Source: Synaphobranchus kaupii (lineage: Eukaryota > Chordata > Actinopteri > Anguilliformes > Synaphobranchidae). Taken from it: 64,000 bases of DNA. How positions within the stretch are numbered: position 1 is the first letter of the stretch; each line of letters begins with the position of its first letter. The notes beneath the pieces were generated by a model. The model saw nothing but the letters and a program-made list of their open reading frames with translations. It had not been told where the DNA came from and searched no databases. The stretch covers positions 17,585,670 to 17,649,669 of the forward strand of contig CM056389.1 of NCBI GenBank assembly GCA_029718625.1. The letters are read 5' to 3'. The position numbers and the translations under genes are program-made. Positions 10,528 through 22,700 of this stretch are shown here, piece after piece.

Positions 10528-11319
10528 CTTAGCATAATGTCCATTCATATAAAATATTGTTTTGAATGAACCGACCTACGATTTACGAGGTTGACGTGCG
10601 GTTTCATTTAGCGGTCTAGAAATAAATCCCCGCCCACTAAGCTCATGAACCAATTATATTAAATTGTAGCTTATTTTGTCATCTGTAACTAGCATTTTTC
10701 TAAAAGAAAATCAGTGATTGTACCGCAGAGCTATTATACGTCAAACCATCAGAACAATTGCAATTAAATTAGAACGCTCCGGCTTTAAAGGGTTTAAAAC
10801 CCAAACCGCGCCCAGCGTCCAGAGCTCCACGTAGCTAGTGACCGGCGAAATTATACAACCGGAGCCCCCCTATCCGCGTTCCTTAGTTCCTAAGGAACGC
10901 GGATATGGGGGGCTCCGGTTGTATCAATACAGTAAGATAACAGTAAGTGCATGCCTGATGGTCCTCCGTGTCGTACACTCTCCTTCTCTTCAGTGACTGT
11001 ATCAGATGGCTAAATGTCCATCCTTTGCTGCAGTGCATAATTATGTAATTATTTACCATTTCATTAATCCATTACATATCGTATAAAACCATTTCTGAGT
11101 AAGTAAAGGGCTGTAAACTTGCCAAAACATCATCTTACAGCAAACGCTTGATGCTTATGTCAGGAATAGCTAAAATAGCCATTTAATTAATCCATAAAAT
11201 ATAAAACCATTTCTGAGTCATTAAAGGGGTGTTTAGTGGGAATTACATTATACAGAAAACACTTTATGCTCCAGAATAACGTTAGATAAAAAGCACAACA
11301 ATAACACAATGTTAGTCTA
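10528..11319. repeat. Type B reference monomer (792 bp, with palindrome)
   Basis: This is M12. It differs from type A by CTAAAAGAAAATC instead of CTCAAAGAAAATC, GTACCGCAG instead of GGACGGCAG, GCAATT instead of GTAATT, a single TTTAAAAC rather than two, CCAGAGCTCC instead of CCGGAGTTCC, and the 70-bp palindrome. Its 3' part has GGGAATTACATTATAC and ends GTTAGTCTAC. The arithmetic closes exactly: 792 minus 61 bp of palindrome plus the 10-bp duplication gives 741. A GCCAAAACATC variant marks M12, M25 and M33 as the same HOR-II position. Confidence 0.95.
10854..10923. repeat. Palindrome, 70-bp class (16 copies)
   Basis: The arms are 33 and 34 bases around a 3-base TTC loop. The left arm starts TACAACCGGAGCCCCCC and runs through TATCCGCG to GTTCCTTAG. 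The right arm is its reverse complement except for one extra base (ATATGG against CCTAT), giving a one-base bulge. Copies are at 10854-10923, 13933-14002, 17729-17798, 21525-21594, 24604-24673, 28405-28474, 31484-31553, 40572-40640 (one base short), 42847-42916, 45196-45265, 46729-46798, 49772-49841, 54438-54507, 59028-59097, 61302-61371 and 63576-63645. As single-stranded DNA or RNA this would fold into a very stable GC-rich hairpin. Confidence 0.95.
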
Positions 11320-11645
11320 CTTAGCATAATGTCCATTCATATAAAATATTGTTTTGAATGAACCGACCTACGATTTACGAGGTTGACGTGCGGTTTCATT
11401 TAGCGGTCTAGAAATAAATCCCTGCCCACTAAGCTCATGAACCAATTATATTAAATTGTAGCTTATTTTGTCATCTGTAACTAGCATTTTTCTAAAAGAA
11501 AATTAGTGATTGTACCGCAGAGCTATTATACGTCAAACCATCAGAACAATTGCAATTAAATTAGAACGCTCCGGCTTTAAAGGGTTTAAAACCCAAACCG
11601 CGCCCAGCGTCCAGAGCTCCACGTAGCTAGTGACCGGCGAAATTA

Positions 11646-11699
11646 TACAACCGGAGCCCCCCTATCCGCGTTCCCCCCAACCGGGGGGCTCCGGTTGTA
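11646..11699. repeat. Palindrome, 54/55-bp class (11 copies)
   Basis: The outer arms (TACAACCGGAGCC and its complement) are intact, but the centre reads GCGTTCCCCCCAACCGGGG, so the left arm runs further than the right. The new centre makes its own small CCCC-AACC-GGGG stem. Copies are at 2615-2669 (55 bp, seven C), 6350-6403, 8602-8655, 11646-11699, 19273-19326, 22317-22370, 26152-26205, 29197-29250, 33028-33081, 36026-36080 (55 bp, seven C) and 38314-38367. All lie in the HOR-I/HOR-II region. Confidence 0.93.
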
Positions 11700-13162
11700 T
11701 CAATACAGTAAGATAACAGTAAGTGCATGCCTGATGGTCCTCCGTGTCGTACACTCTCCTTCTCTTCAGTGACTGTATCAGATGGCTAAATGTCCATCCT
11801 TTGCTGCAGTGCATAATTATGTAATTATTTACCATTTAATTAATCCATTACATATCGTATAAAACCATTTCTGAGTAAGTAAAGGGCTGTAAACTTGCAA
11901 AAACATCATCTTACAGCAAACGCTTGATGCTTATGTCAGGAATAGCTAAAATAGCCATTTAATTAATCCATAAAATATAAAACCATTTCTGAGTCATTAA
12001 AGGGGTGTTTAGTGGGAATTGCATTATACAGAAAACACTTTATGCTCCAGAATAACGTTAGATAAACAGCACAACAATAACACAATGTTAGTCTACTTAG
12101 CATAATGTCCATTCATATAAAATATTGTTTTGAATGAACCGACCTACGATTTACGAGGTTGACGTGCGGTTTCATTTAGCGGTCTAGAAATAAATCCCCG
12201 CCCACTAAGCTCATGAACCAATTATATTAAATTGTAGCTTATTTTGTCATCTGTAACTAGCATTTTTCTCAAAGAAAATCAGTGATTGGACGGCAGAGCT
12301 ATAATACGTCAAACCATCAGAACAATTGTAATTAAATTAGAACGCTCCGGCTTTAAAGGGTTTAAAACAGTTTAAAACCCAAACCGCGCCCAGCGTCCGG
12401 AGTTCCACGTAGCTAGTGACCGGCGAAATTATAGGTTGTATCAATACAGTAAGATAACAGTAAGTGCATGCCTGATGGTCCTCCGTGTCGTACACTCTCC
12501 TTCTCTTCAGTGACTGTATCAGATGGCTAAATGTCCATCCTTTGCTGCAGTGCATAATTATGTAATTATTTACCATTTCATTAATCCATTACATATCGTA
12601 TAAAACCATTTCTGAGTAAGTAAAGGGCTGTAAACTTGCAAAAACATCATCTTACAGCAAACGCTTGATGCTTATGTCAGGAATAGCTAAAATAGCCATT
12701 TAATTAATCCATAAAATATAAAACCATTTCTGAGTCATTAAAGGGGTGTTTAGTGAGAATGACATCATACAAAATACACTTTATGCTCCAGCATAACGTT
12801 AGATAAAAAGCACAACAATAACACAATGTTAGACTACTTAGCATAATGTCCATTCATATAAAATATTGTTTTGAATGAACCGACCTACGATTTACGAGGT
12901 TGACGTGCGGTTTCATTTAGCGGTCTAGAAATAAATCCCCGCCCACTAAGCTCATGAACCAATTATATTAAATTGTAGCTTATTTTGTCATCTGTAACTA
13001 GCATTTTTCTAAAAGAAAATCAGTGATTGTACCGCAGAGCTATTATACGTCAAACCATCAGAACAATTGCAATTAAATTAGAACGCTCCGGCTTTAAAGG
13101 GTTTAAAACCCAAACCGCGCCCAGCGTCCAGAGCTCCACGTAGCTAGTGACCGGCGAAATTA

Positions 13163-13210
13163 TACAACCGGAGCCCCTTAGGAACGCGGATATGGGGGGC
13201 TTCGGTTGTA
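13163..13210. repeat. Palindrome, 48-bp class (5 copies)
   Basis: An asymmetric derivative: the left arm stops at GGAGCCCC and jumps to TTAGGAACGCGG in the right arm; the right arm has GGCTTCGG instead of GGCTCCGG. Only about 15 outer base pairs remain. Copies are at 13163-13210, 15477-15524, 23834-23881, 30714-30761 and 37544-37591. All are followed by the TTGTTGCAG variant. Confidence 0.93.
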
Positions 13211-14994
13211 TCAATACAGTAAGATAACAGTAAGTGCATGCCTGATGGTCCTCCGTGTCGTACACTCTCCTTCTCTTCAGTGACTGTATCAGATGGCTAA
13301 ATGTCCATCCTTTGTTGCAGTGCATAATTATGTAATTATTTACCATTTCATTAATCCATTACATATCGTATAAAACCATTTCTGAGTAAGTAAAGGGCTG
13401 TAAACTTGCAAAAACATCATCTTACAGCAAACGCTTGATGCTTATGTCAGGAATAGCTAAAATAGCCATTTAATTAATCCATAAAATATAAAACCATTTC
13501 TGAGTCATTAAAGGGGTGTTTAGTGAGAATGACATCATACAAAATACACTTTATGCTCCAGCATAACGTTAGATAAAAAGCACAACAATAACACAATGTT
13601 AGACTACTTAGCATAATGTCCATTCATATAAAATATTGTTTTGAATGAACCGACCTACGATTTACGAGGTTGACGTGCGGTTTCATTTAGCGGTCTAGAA
13701 ATAAATCCCCGCCCACTAAGCTCATGAACCAATTATATTAAATTGTAGCTTATTTTGTCATCTGTAACTAGCATTTTTCTAAAAGAAAATCAGTGATTGT
13801 ACCGCAGAGCTATTATACGTCAAACCATCAGAACAATTGCAATTAAATTAGAACGCTCCGGCTTTAAAGGGTTTAAAACCCAAACCGCGCCCAGCGTCCA
13901 GAGCTCCACGTAGCTAGTGACCGGCGAAATTATACAACCGGAGCCCCCCTATCCGCGTTCCTTAGTTCCTAAGGAACGCGGATATGGGGGGCTCCGGTTG
14001 TATCAATACAGTAAGATAACAGTAAGTGCATGCCTGATGGTCCTCCGTGTCGTACACTCTCCTTCTCTTCAGTGACTGTATCAGATGGCTAAATGTCCAT
14101 CCTTTGCTGCAGTGCATAATTATGTAATTATTTACCATTTCATTAATCCATTACATATCGTATAAAACCATTTCTGAGTAAGTAAAGGGCTGTAAACTTG
14201 CAAAAACATCATCTTACAGCAAACGCTTGATGCTTATGTCAGGAATAGCTAAAATAGCCATTTAATTAATCCATAAAATATAAAACCATTTCTGAGTCAT
14301 TAAAGGGGTGTTTAGTGGGAATTGCATTATACAGAAAACACTTTATGCTCCAGAATAACGTTAGATAAAAAGCACAACAATAACACAATGTTAGTCTACT
14401 TAGCATAATGTCCATTCATATAAAATATTGTTTTGAATGAACCGACCTACGATTTACGAGGTTGACGTGCGGTTTCATTTAGCGGTCTAGAAATAAATCC
14501 CCGCCCACTAAGCTCATGAACCAATTATATTAAATTGTAGCTTATTTTGTCATCTGTAACTAGCATTTTTCTCAAAGAAAATCAGTGATTGGACGGCAGA
14601 GCTATAATACGTCAAACCATCAGAACAATTGTAATTAAATTAGAACGCTCCGGCTTTAAAGGGTTTAAAACAGTTTAAAACCCAAACCGCGCCCAGCGTC
14701 CGGAGTTCCACGTAGCTAGTGACCGGCGAAATTATAGGTTGTATCAATACAGTAAGATAACAGTAAGTGCATGCCTGATGGTCCTCCGTGTCGTACACTC
14801 TCCTTCTCTTCAGTGACTGTATCAGATGGCTAAATGTCCATCCTTTGTTGCAGTGCATAATTATGTAATTATTTACCATTTCATTAATCCATTACATATC
14901 GTATAAAACCATTTCTGAGTAAGTAAAGGGCTGTAAACTTGCAAAAACATCATCTTACAGCAAACGCTTGATGCTTATGTCAGGAATAGCTAAA

Positions 14995-15016
14995 ATAGCC
15001 ATTTAATAGCCATTTA
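14995..15016. repeat. 11-bp tandem duplication marking unit 7 of HOR-II
   Basis: ATAGCCATTTA is present twice in a row (14995-15005 and 15006-15016), lengthening a type A monomer from 741 to 752 bp. The same duplication is at 18791-18812, 25670-25691 and 32546-32567 (M22, M30, M38) and nowhere else. It is a simple slippage duplication fixed by HOR amplification, and a useful position marker. Confidence 0.95.
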
Positions 15017-15150
15017 ATTAATCCATAAAATATAAAACCATTTCTGAGTCATTAAAGGGGTGTTTAGTGAGAATGACATCATACAAAATACACTTTATGC
15101 TCCAGCATAACGTTAGATAAAAAGCACAACAATAACACAATGTTAGACTA

Positions 15151-17402
15151 CTTAGCATAATGTCCATTCATATAAAATATTGTTTTGAATGAACCGACCT
15201 ACGATTTACGAGGTTGACGTGCGGTTTCATTTAGCGGTCTAGAAATAAATCCCCGCCCACTAAGCTCATGAACCAATTATATTAAATTGTAGCTTATTTT
15301 GTCATCTGTAACTAGCATTTTTCTAAAAGAAAATCAGTGATTGTACCGCAGAGCTATTATACGTCAAACCATCAGAACAATTGCAATTAAATTAGAACGC
15401 TCCGGCTTTAAAGGGTTTAAAACCCAAACCGCGCCCAGCGTCCAGAGCTCCACGTAGCTAGTGACCGGCGAAATTATACAACCGGAGCCCCTTAGGAACG
15501 CGGATATGGGGGGCTTCGGTTGTATCAATACAGTAAGATAACAGTAAGTGCATGCCTGATGGTCCTCCGTGTCGTACACTCTCCTTCTCTTCAGTGACTG
15601 TATCAGATGGCTAAATGTCCATCCTTTGTTGCAGTGCATAATTATGTAATTATTTACCATTTCATTAATCCATTACATATCGTATAAAACCATTTCTGAG
15701 TAAGTAAAGGGCTGTAAACTTGCAAAAACATCATCTTACAGCAAACGCTTGATGCTTATGTCAGGAATAGCTAAAATAGCCATTTAATTAATCCATAAAA
15801 TATAAAACCATTTCTGAGTCATTAAAGGGGTGTTTAGTGGGAATTACATTATACAGAAAACACTTTATGCTCCAGAATAACGTTAGATAAAAAGCACAAC
15901 AATAACACAATGTTAGTCTACTTAGCATAATGTCCATTCATATAAAATATTGTTTTGAATGAACCGACCTACGATTTACGAGGTTGACATGCGGTTTCAT
16001 TTAGCGGTCTAGAAATAAATCCCCGCCCACTAAGCTCATGAACCAATTATATTAAATTGTAGCTTATTTTGTCATCTGTAACTAGCATTTTTCTCAAAGA
16101 AAATCAGTGATTGGACGGCAGAGCTATTATACGTCAAACCATCAGAACAATTGTAATTAAATTAGAACGCTCCGGCTTTAAAGGGTTTAAAACAGTTTAA
16201 AACCCAAACCGCGCCCAGCGTCCGGAGTTCCACGTAGCTAGTGACCGGCGAAATTATAGGTTGTATCAATACAGTAAGATAACAGTAAGTGCATGCCTGA
16301 TGGTCCTCCGTGTCGTACACTCTCCTTCTCTTCAGTGACTGTATCAGATGGCTAAATGTCCATCCTTTGCTGCAGTGCATAATTATGTAATTATTTACCA
16401 TTTCATTAATCCATTACATATCGTATAAAACCATTTCTGAGTAAGTAAAGGGCTGTAAACTTGCAAAAACATCATTTTACAGCAAACGCTTGATGCTTAT
16501 GTCAGGAATAGCTAAAATAGCCATTTAATTAATCCATAAAATATAAAACCATTTCTGAGTCATTAAAGGGGTGTTTAGTGAGAATGACATCATACAAAAT
16601 ACACTTTATGCTCCAGCATAACGTTAGATAAAAAGCACAACAATAACACAATGTTAGACTACTTAGCATAATGTCCATTCATATAAAATATTGTTTTGAA
16701 TGAACCGACCTACGATTTACGAGGTTGACGTGCGGTTTCATTTAGCGGTCTAGAAATAAATCCCCGCCCACTAAGCTCATGAACCAATTATATTAAATTG
16801 TAGCTTATTTTGTCATCTGTAACTAGCATTTTTCTAAAAGAAAATCAGTGATTGTACCGCAGAGCTATTATACGTCAAACCATCAGAACAATTGCAATTA
16901 AATTAGAACGCTCCGGCTTTAAAGGGTTTAAAACAGTTTAAAACCCAAACCGCGCCCAGCGTCCGGAGTTCCACGTAGCTAGTGACCGGCGAAATTATAG
17001 GTTGTATCAATACAGTAAGATAACAGTAAGTGCATGCCTGATGGTCCTCCGTGTCGTACACTCTCCTTCTCTTCAGTGACTGTATCAGATGGCTAAATGT
17101 CCATCCTTTGCTGCAGTGCATAATTATGTAATTATTTACCATTTCATTAATCCATTACATATCGTATAAAACCATTTCTGAGTAAGTAAAGGGCTGTAAA
17201 CTTGCAAAAACATCATTTTACAGCAAACGCTTGATGCTTATGTCAGGAATAGCTAAAATAGCCATTTAATTAATCCATAAAATATAAAACCATTTCTGAG
17301 TCATTAAAGGGGTGTTTAGTGAGAATGACATCATACAAAATACACTTTATGCTCCAGCATAACGTTAGATAAAAAGCACAACAATAACACAATGTTAGAC
17401 TA
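15151..17402. repeat. M18-M20, inserted group interrupting HOR-II (770, 741, 741)
   Basis: Monomer starts are 15151, 15921 and 16662. M18 has the 48-bp palindrome but a type B 3' end, unlike every other 48-bp unit. M19 and M20 share a private T (ATCATTTTACAG at about 16474 and 17215) found nowhere else, so one was copied from the other. M20 is a chimera: type B left part, type A right part. Without these units M17 would lead straight into a 776-bp unit as in the other HOR-II blocks. Confidence 0.85.
16662..17402. repeat. Chimeric monomer, B-left/A-right (M20 and four others)
   Basis: The left part has type B markers (CTAAAAG, GTACCG, GCAATT); the right part has type A markers (TTTAAAACAGTTTAAAAC, CCGGAGTTCC, no palindrome). 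The switch lies between GCAATT and the second TTTAAAAC, an interval of under 50 bp. M45 (38764-39504), M57 (47936-48676), M67 (55645-56385) and M73 (60235-60975) have the same structure. Confidence 0.9.
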
Positions 17403-19722
17403 CTTAGCATAATGTCCATTCATATAAAATATTGTTTTGAATGAACCGACCTACGATTTACGAGGTTGACGTGCGGTTTCATTTAGCGGTCTAGAAATAA
17501 ATCCCCGCCCACTAAGCTCATGAACCAATTATATTAAATTGTAGCTTATTTTGTCATCTGTAACTAGCATTTTTCTAAAAGAAAATCAGTGATTGTACCG
17601 CAGAGCTATTATACGTCAAACCATCAGAACAATTGCAATTAAATTAGAACGCTCCGGCTTTAAAGGGTTTAAAACCCAAACCGCGCCCAGCGTCCAGAGC
17701 TCCACGTAGCTAGTGACCGGCGAAATTATACAACCGGAGCCCCCCTATCCGCGTTCCTTAGTTCCTAAGGAACGCGGATATGGGGGGCTCCGGTTGTATC
17801 AATACAGTAAGATAACAGTAAGTGCATGCCTGATGGTCCTCCGTGTCGTACACTCTCCTTCTCTTCAGTGACTGTATCAGATGGCTAAATGTCCATCCTT
17901 TGCTGCAGTGCATAATTATGTAATTATTTACCATTTCATTAATCCATTACATATCGTATAAAACCATTTCTGAGTAAGTAAAGGGCTGTAAACTTGCAAA
18001 AACATCATCTTACAGCAAACGCTTGATGCTTATGTCAGGAATAGCTAAAATAGCCATTTAATTAATCCATAAAATATAAAACCATTTCTGAGTCATTAAA
18101 GGGGTGTTTAGTGGGAATTGCATTATACAGAAAACACTTTATGCTCCAGAATAACGTTAGATAAAAAGCACAACAATAACACAATGTTAGTCTACTTAGC
18201 ATAATGTCCATTCATATAAAATATTGTTTTGAATGAACCGACCTACGATTTACGAGGTTGACGTGCGGTTTCATTTAGCGGTCTAGAAATAAATCCCCGC
18301 CCACTAAGCTCATGAACCAATTATATTAAATTGTAGCTTATTTTGTCATCTGTAACTAGCATTTTTCTCAAAGAAAATCAGTGATTGGACGGCAGAGCTA
18401 TAATACGTCAAACCATCAGAACAATTGTAATTAAATTAGAACGCTCCGGCTTTAAAGGGTTTAAAACAGTTTAAAACCCAAACCGCGCCCAGCGTCCGGA
18501 GTTCCACGTAGCTAGTGACCGGCGAAATTATAGGTTGTATCAATACAGTAAGATAACAGTAAGTGCATGCCTGATGGTCCTCCGTGTCGTACACTCTCCT
18601 TCTCTTCAGTGACTGTATCAGATGGCTAAATGTCCATCCTTTGTTGCAGTGCATAATTATGTAATTATTTACCATTTCATTAATCCATTACATATCGTAT
18701 AAAACCATTTCTGAGTAAGTAAAGGGCTGTAAACTTGCAAAAACATCATCTTACAGCAAACGCTTGATGCTTATGTCAGGAATAGCTAAAATAGCCATTT
18801 AATAGCCATTTAATTAATCCATAAAATATAAAACCATTTCTGAGTCATTAAAGGGGTGTTTAGTGAGAATGACATCATACAAAATACACTTTATGCTCCA
18901 GCATAACGTTAGATAAAAAGCACAACAATAACACAATGTTAGACTACTTAGCATAATGTCCATTCATATAAAATATTGTTTTGAATGAACCGACCTACGA
19001 TTTACGAGGTTGACGTGCGGTTTCATTTAGCGGTCTAGAAATAAATCCCCGCCCACTAAGCTCATGAACCAATTATATTAAATTGTAGCTTATTTTGTCA
19101 TCTGTAACTAGCATTTTTCTAAAAGAAAATCAGTGATTGTACCGCAGAGCTATTATACGTCAAACCATCAGAACAATTGCAATTAAATTAGAACGCTCCG
19201 GCTTTAAAGGGTTTAAAACCCAAACCGCGCCCAGCGTCCAGAGCTCCACGTAGCTAGTGACCGGCGAAATTATACAACCGGAGCCCCCCTATCCGCGTTC
19301 CCCCCAACCGGGGGGCTCCGGTTGTATCAATACAGTAAGATAACAGTAAGTGCATGCCTGATGGTCCTCCGTGTCGTACACTCTCCTTCTCTTCAGTGAC
19401 TGTATCAGATGGCTAAATGTCCATCCTTTGCTGCAGTGCATAATTATGTAATTATTTACCATTTCATTAATCCATTACATATCGTATAAAACCATTTCTG
19501 AGTAAGTAAAGGGCTGTAAACTTGCAAAAACATCATCTTACAGCAAACGCTTGATGCTTATGTCAGGAATAGCTAAAATAGCCATTTAATTAATCCATAA
19601 AATATAAAACCATTTCTGAGTCATTAAAGGGGTGTTTAGTGGGAATTACATTATACAGAAAACACTTTATGCTCCAGAATAACGTTAGATAAAAAGCACA
19701 ACAATAACACAATGTTAGTCTA
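17403..19722. repeat. HOR-II tail: M21-M23 (792, 752, 776)
   Basis: Monomer starts are 17403, 18195 and 18947. These equal units 6-8 of HOR-II (compare M29-M31 and M37-M39), including the 11-bp duplication in M22. Units 6-7 therefore occur twice around the M18-M20 interruption (M16-M17 and M21-M22), as expected from unequal exchange. Confidence 0.92.
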
Positions 19723-22700
19723 CTTAGCATAATGTCCATTCATATAAAATATTGTTTTGAATGAACCGACCTACGATTTACGAGGTTGACGTGCGGTTTC
19801 ATTTAGCGGTCTAGAAATAAATCCCCGCCCACTAAGCTCATGAACCAATTATATTAAATTGTAGCTTATTTTGTCATCTGTAACTAGCATTTTTCTCAAA
19901 GATAATCAGTGATTGGACGGCAGAGCTATTATACGTCAAACCATCAGAACAATTGTAATTAAATTAGAACGCTCCGGCTTTAAAGGGTTTAAAACCAACC
20001 TGATCTCATGTGAATTCGGCAATATGTACCGATTGTTAGTGTCTCAAAAAACGGTACCTGTTTCCGAATTTTGCACAAGCGCCCCCTGAGCCTGTACTGG
20101 GAACTACTGACTAATGCTCAGTTGTAGACTGTAAGGAGATTTCGTGAAAGATACATAATGCGAGAGAAGCTTGTGATAGAAAAATATAGTTGTGCAAATA
20201 TAGATTCTTTAAATCTTAACAGTTCGGCCATGAGCCCGAGTTACGTGAATTCCTATGAGGTTATGTTTAGGGGTTGGGCGGGACCCTGGGACATTTTTTT
20301 ATTTTATTTTTTTAATAATTTTTTTATTTTTTATAATTTATTTTATTTCAAAATTGTTGGTAACAATATGGTAGCAAAAAGGGACACTATCTTAACAGTT
20401 CGGGCATGAGCCCGAGTTACGTGAACTCCTGTGAGGTTATGTTTAGGGGTTGTGGGTGGGGTACGGGAATCACGAAAAAAAAAGAAAAACAATTTTTGCC
20501 AAGAAAAATTTTTTGACAAAAAAGTCTTGCCAAGAAAAGCAGCGGGACGCGTGACGTCATATACTACTACCCTCACACGTGATGTTTTCGGCCTATCACA
20601 GCCTTTAGTCAGTAGTTCCCAGTACAGGCTCAGGGGGCGCTTGTGCAAAATTCGGAAACAGGTACCGTTTTTTGAGACACTAACAATCGGTACATATTGC
20701 CGAATTTCATGAGATCAGGCTCTTTAAAACAGTTTAAAACCCAAACCGCGCCCAGCGTCCAGAGTTCCACGTAGCTAGTGACCGGCGAAATTATAGGTTG
20801 TATCAATACAGTAAGATAACAGTAAGTGCATGCCTGATGGTCCTCCGTGTCGTACACTCTCCTTCTCTTCAGTGACTGTATCAGATGGCTAAATGTCCAT
20901 CCTTTGTTGCAGTGCATAATTATGTAATTATTTACCATTTCATTAATCCATTACATATCGTATAAAACCATTTCTGAGTAAGTAAAGGGCTGTAAACTTG
21001 CAAAAACATCATCTTACAGCAAACGCTTGATGCTTATGTCAGGAATAGCTAAAATAGCCATTTAATTAATCCATAAAATATAAAACCATTTCTGAGTCAT
21101 TAAAGGGGTGTTTAGTGAGAATGACATCATACAAAATACACTTTATGCTCCAGCATAACGTTAGATAAAAAGCACAACAATAACACAATGTTAGACTACT
21201 TAGCATAATGTCCATTCATATAAAATATTGTTTTGAATGAACCGACCTACGATTTACGAGGTTGACGTGCGGTTTCATTTAGCGGTCTAGAAATAAATCC
21301 CCGCCCACTAAGCTCATGAACCAATTATATTAAATTGTAGCTTATTTTGTCATCTGTAACTAGCATTTTTCTAAAAGAAAATCAGTGATTGTACCGCAGA
21401 GCTATTATACGTCAAACCATCAGAACAATTGCAATTAAATTAGAACGCTCCGGCTTTAAAGGGTTTAAAACCCAAACCGCGCCCAGCGTCCAGAGCTCCA
21501 CGTAGCTAGTGACCGGCGAAATTATACAACCGGAGCCCCCCTATCCGCGTTCCTTAGTTCCTAAGGAACGCGGATATGGGGGGCTCCGGTTGTATCAATA
21601 CAGTAAGATAACAGTAAGTGCATGCCTGATGGTCCTCCGTGTCGTACACTCTCCTTCTCTTCAGTGACTGTATCAGATGGCTAAATGTCCATCCTTTGCT
21701 GCAGTGCATAATTATGTAATTATTTACCATTTCATTAATCCATTACATATCGTATAAAACCATTTCTGAGTAAGTAAAGGGCTGTAAACTTGCCAAAACA
21801 TCATCTTACAGCAAACGCTTGATGCTTATGTCAGGAATAGCTAAAATAGCCATTTAATTAATCCATAAAATATAAAACCATTTCTGAGTCATTAAAGGGG
21901 TGTTTAGTGGGAATTACATTATACAGAAAACACTTTATGCTCCAGAATAACGTTAGATAAAAAGCACAACAATAACACAATGTTAGTCTACTTAGCATAA
22001 TGTCCATTCATATAAAATATTGTTTTGAATGAACCGACCTACGATTTACGAGGTTGACGTGCGGTTTCATTTAGCGGTCTAGAAATAAATCCCTGCCCAC
22101 TAAGCTCATGAACCAATTATATTAAATTGTAGCTTATTTTGTCATCTGTAACTAGCATTTTTCTAAAAGAAAATTAGTGATTGTACCGCAGAGCTATTAT
22201 ACGTCAAACCATCAGAACAATTGCAATTAAATTAGAACGCTCCGGCTTTAAAGGGTTTAAAACCCAAACCGCGCCCAGCGTCCAGAGCTCCACGTAGCTA
22301 GTGACCGGCGAAATTATACAACCGGAGCCCCCCTATCCGCGTTCCCCCCAACCGGGGGGCTCCGGTTGTATCAATACAGTAAGATAACAGTAAGTGCATG
22401 CCTGATGGTCCTCCGTGTCGTACACTCTCCTTCTCTTCAGTGACTGTATCAGATGGCTAAATGTCCATCCTTTGCTGCAGTGCATAATTATGTAATTATT
22501 TACCATTTAATTAATCCATTACATATCGTATAAAACCATTTCTGAGTAAGTAAAGGGCTGTAAACTTGCAAAAACATCATCTTACAGCAAACGCTTGATG
22601 CTTATGTCAGGAATAGCTAAAATAGCCATTTAATTAATCCATAAAATATAAAACCATTTCTGAGTCATTAAAGGGGTGTTTAGTGGGAATTGCATTATAC

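Larger units (their letters stand above)
9052..15150. repeat. HOR-II partial copy: M11-M17 (1476, 792, 776, 741, 770, 792, 752)
   Basis: Monomer starts are 9052, 10528, 11320, 12096, 12837, 13607 and 14399. It matches the first seven units of the full HOR-II block. Marker variants are GCCAAAACATC in M12; CCCTGCCCAC, AAATTAGTG, CATTTAATTAATCCATTAC and GATAAACAGC in M13; AGCTATAATACG in M14 and M17; and the 11-bp duplication in M17. The eighth unit (776 bp) is missing here and appears only after M18-M22. Confidence 0.95.
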
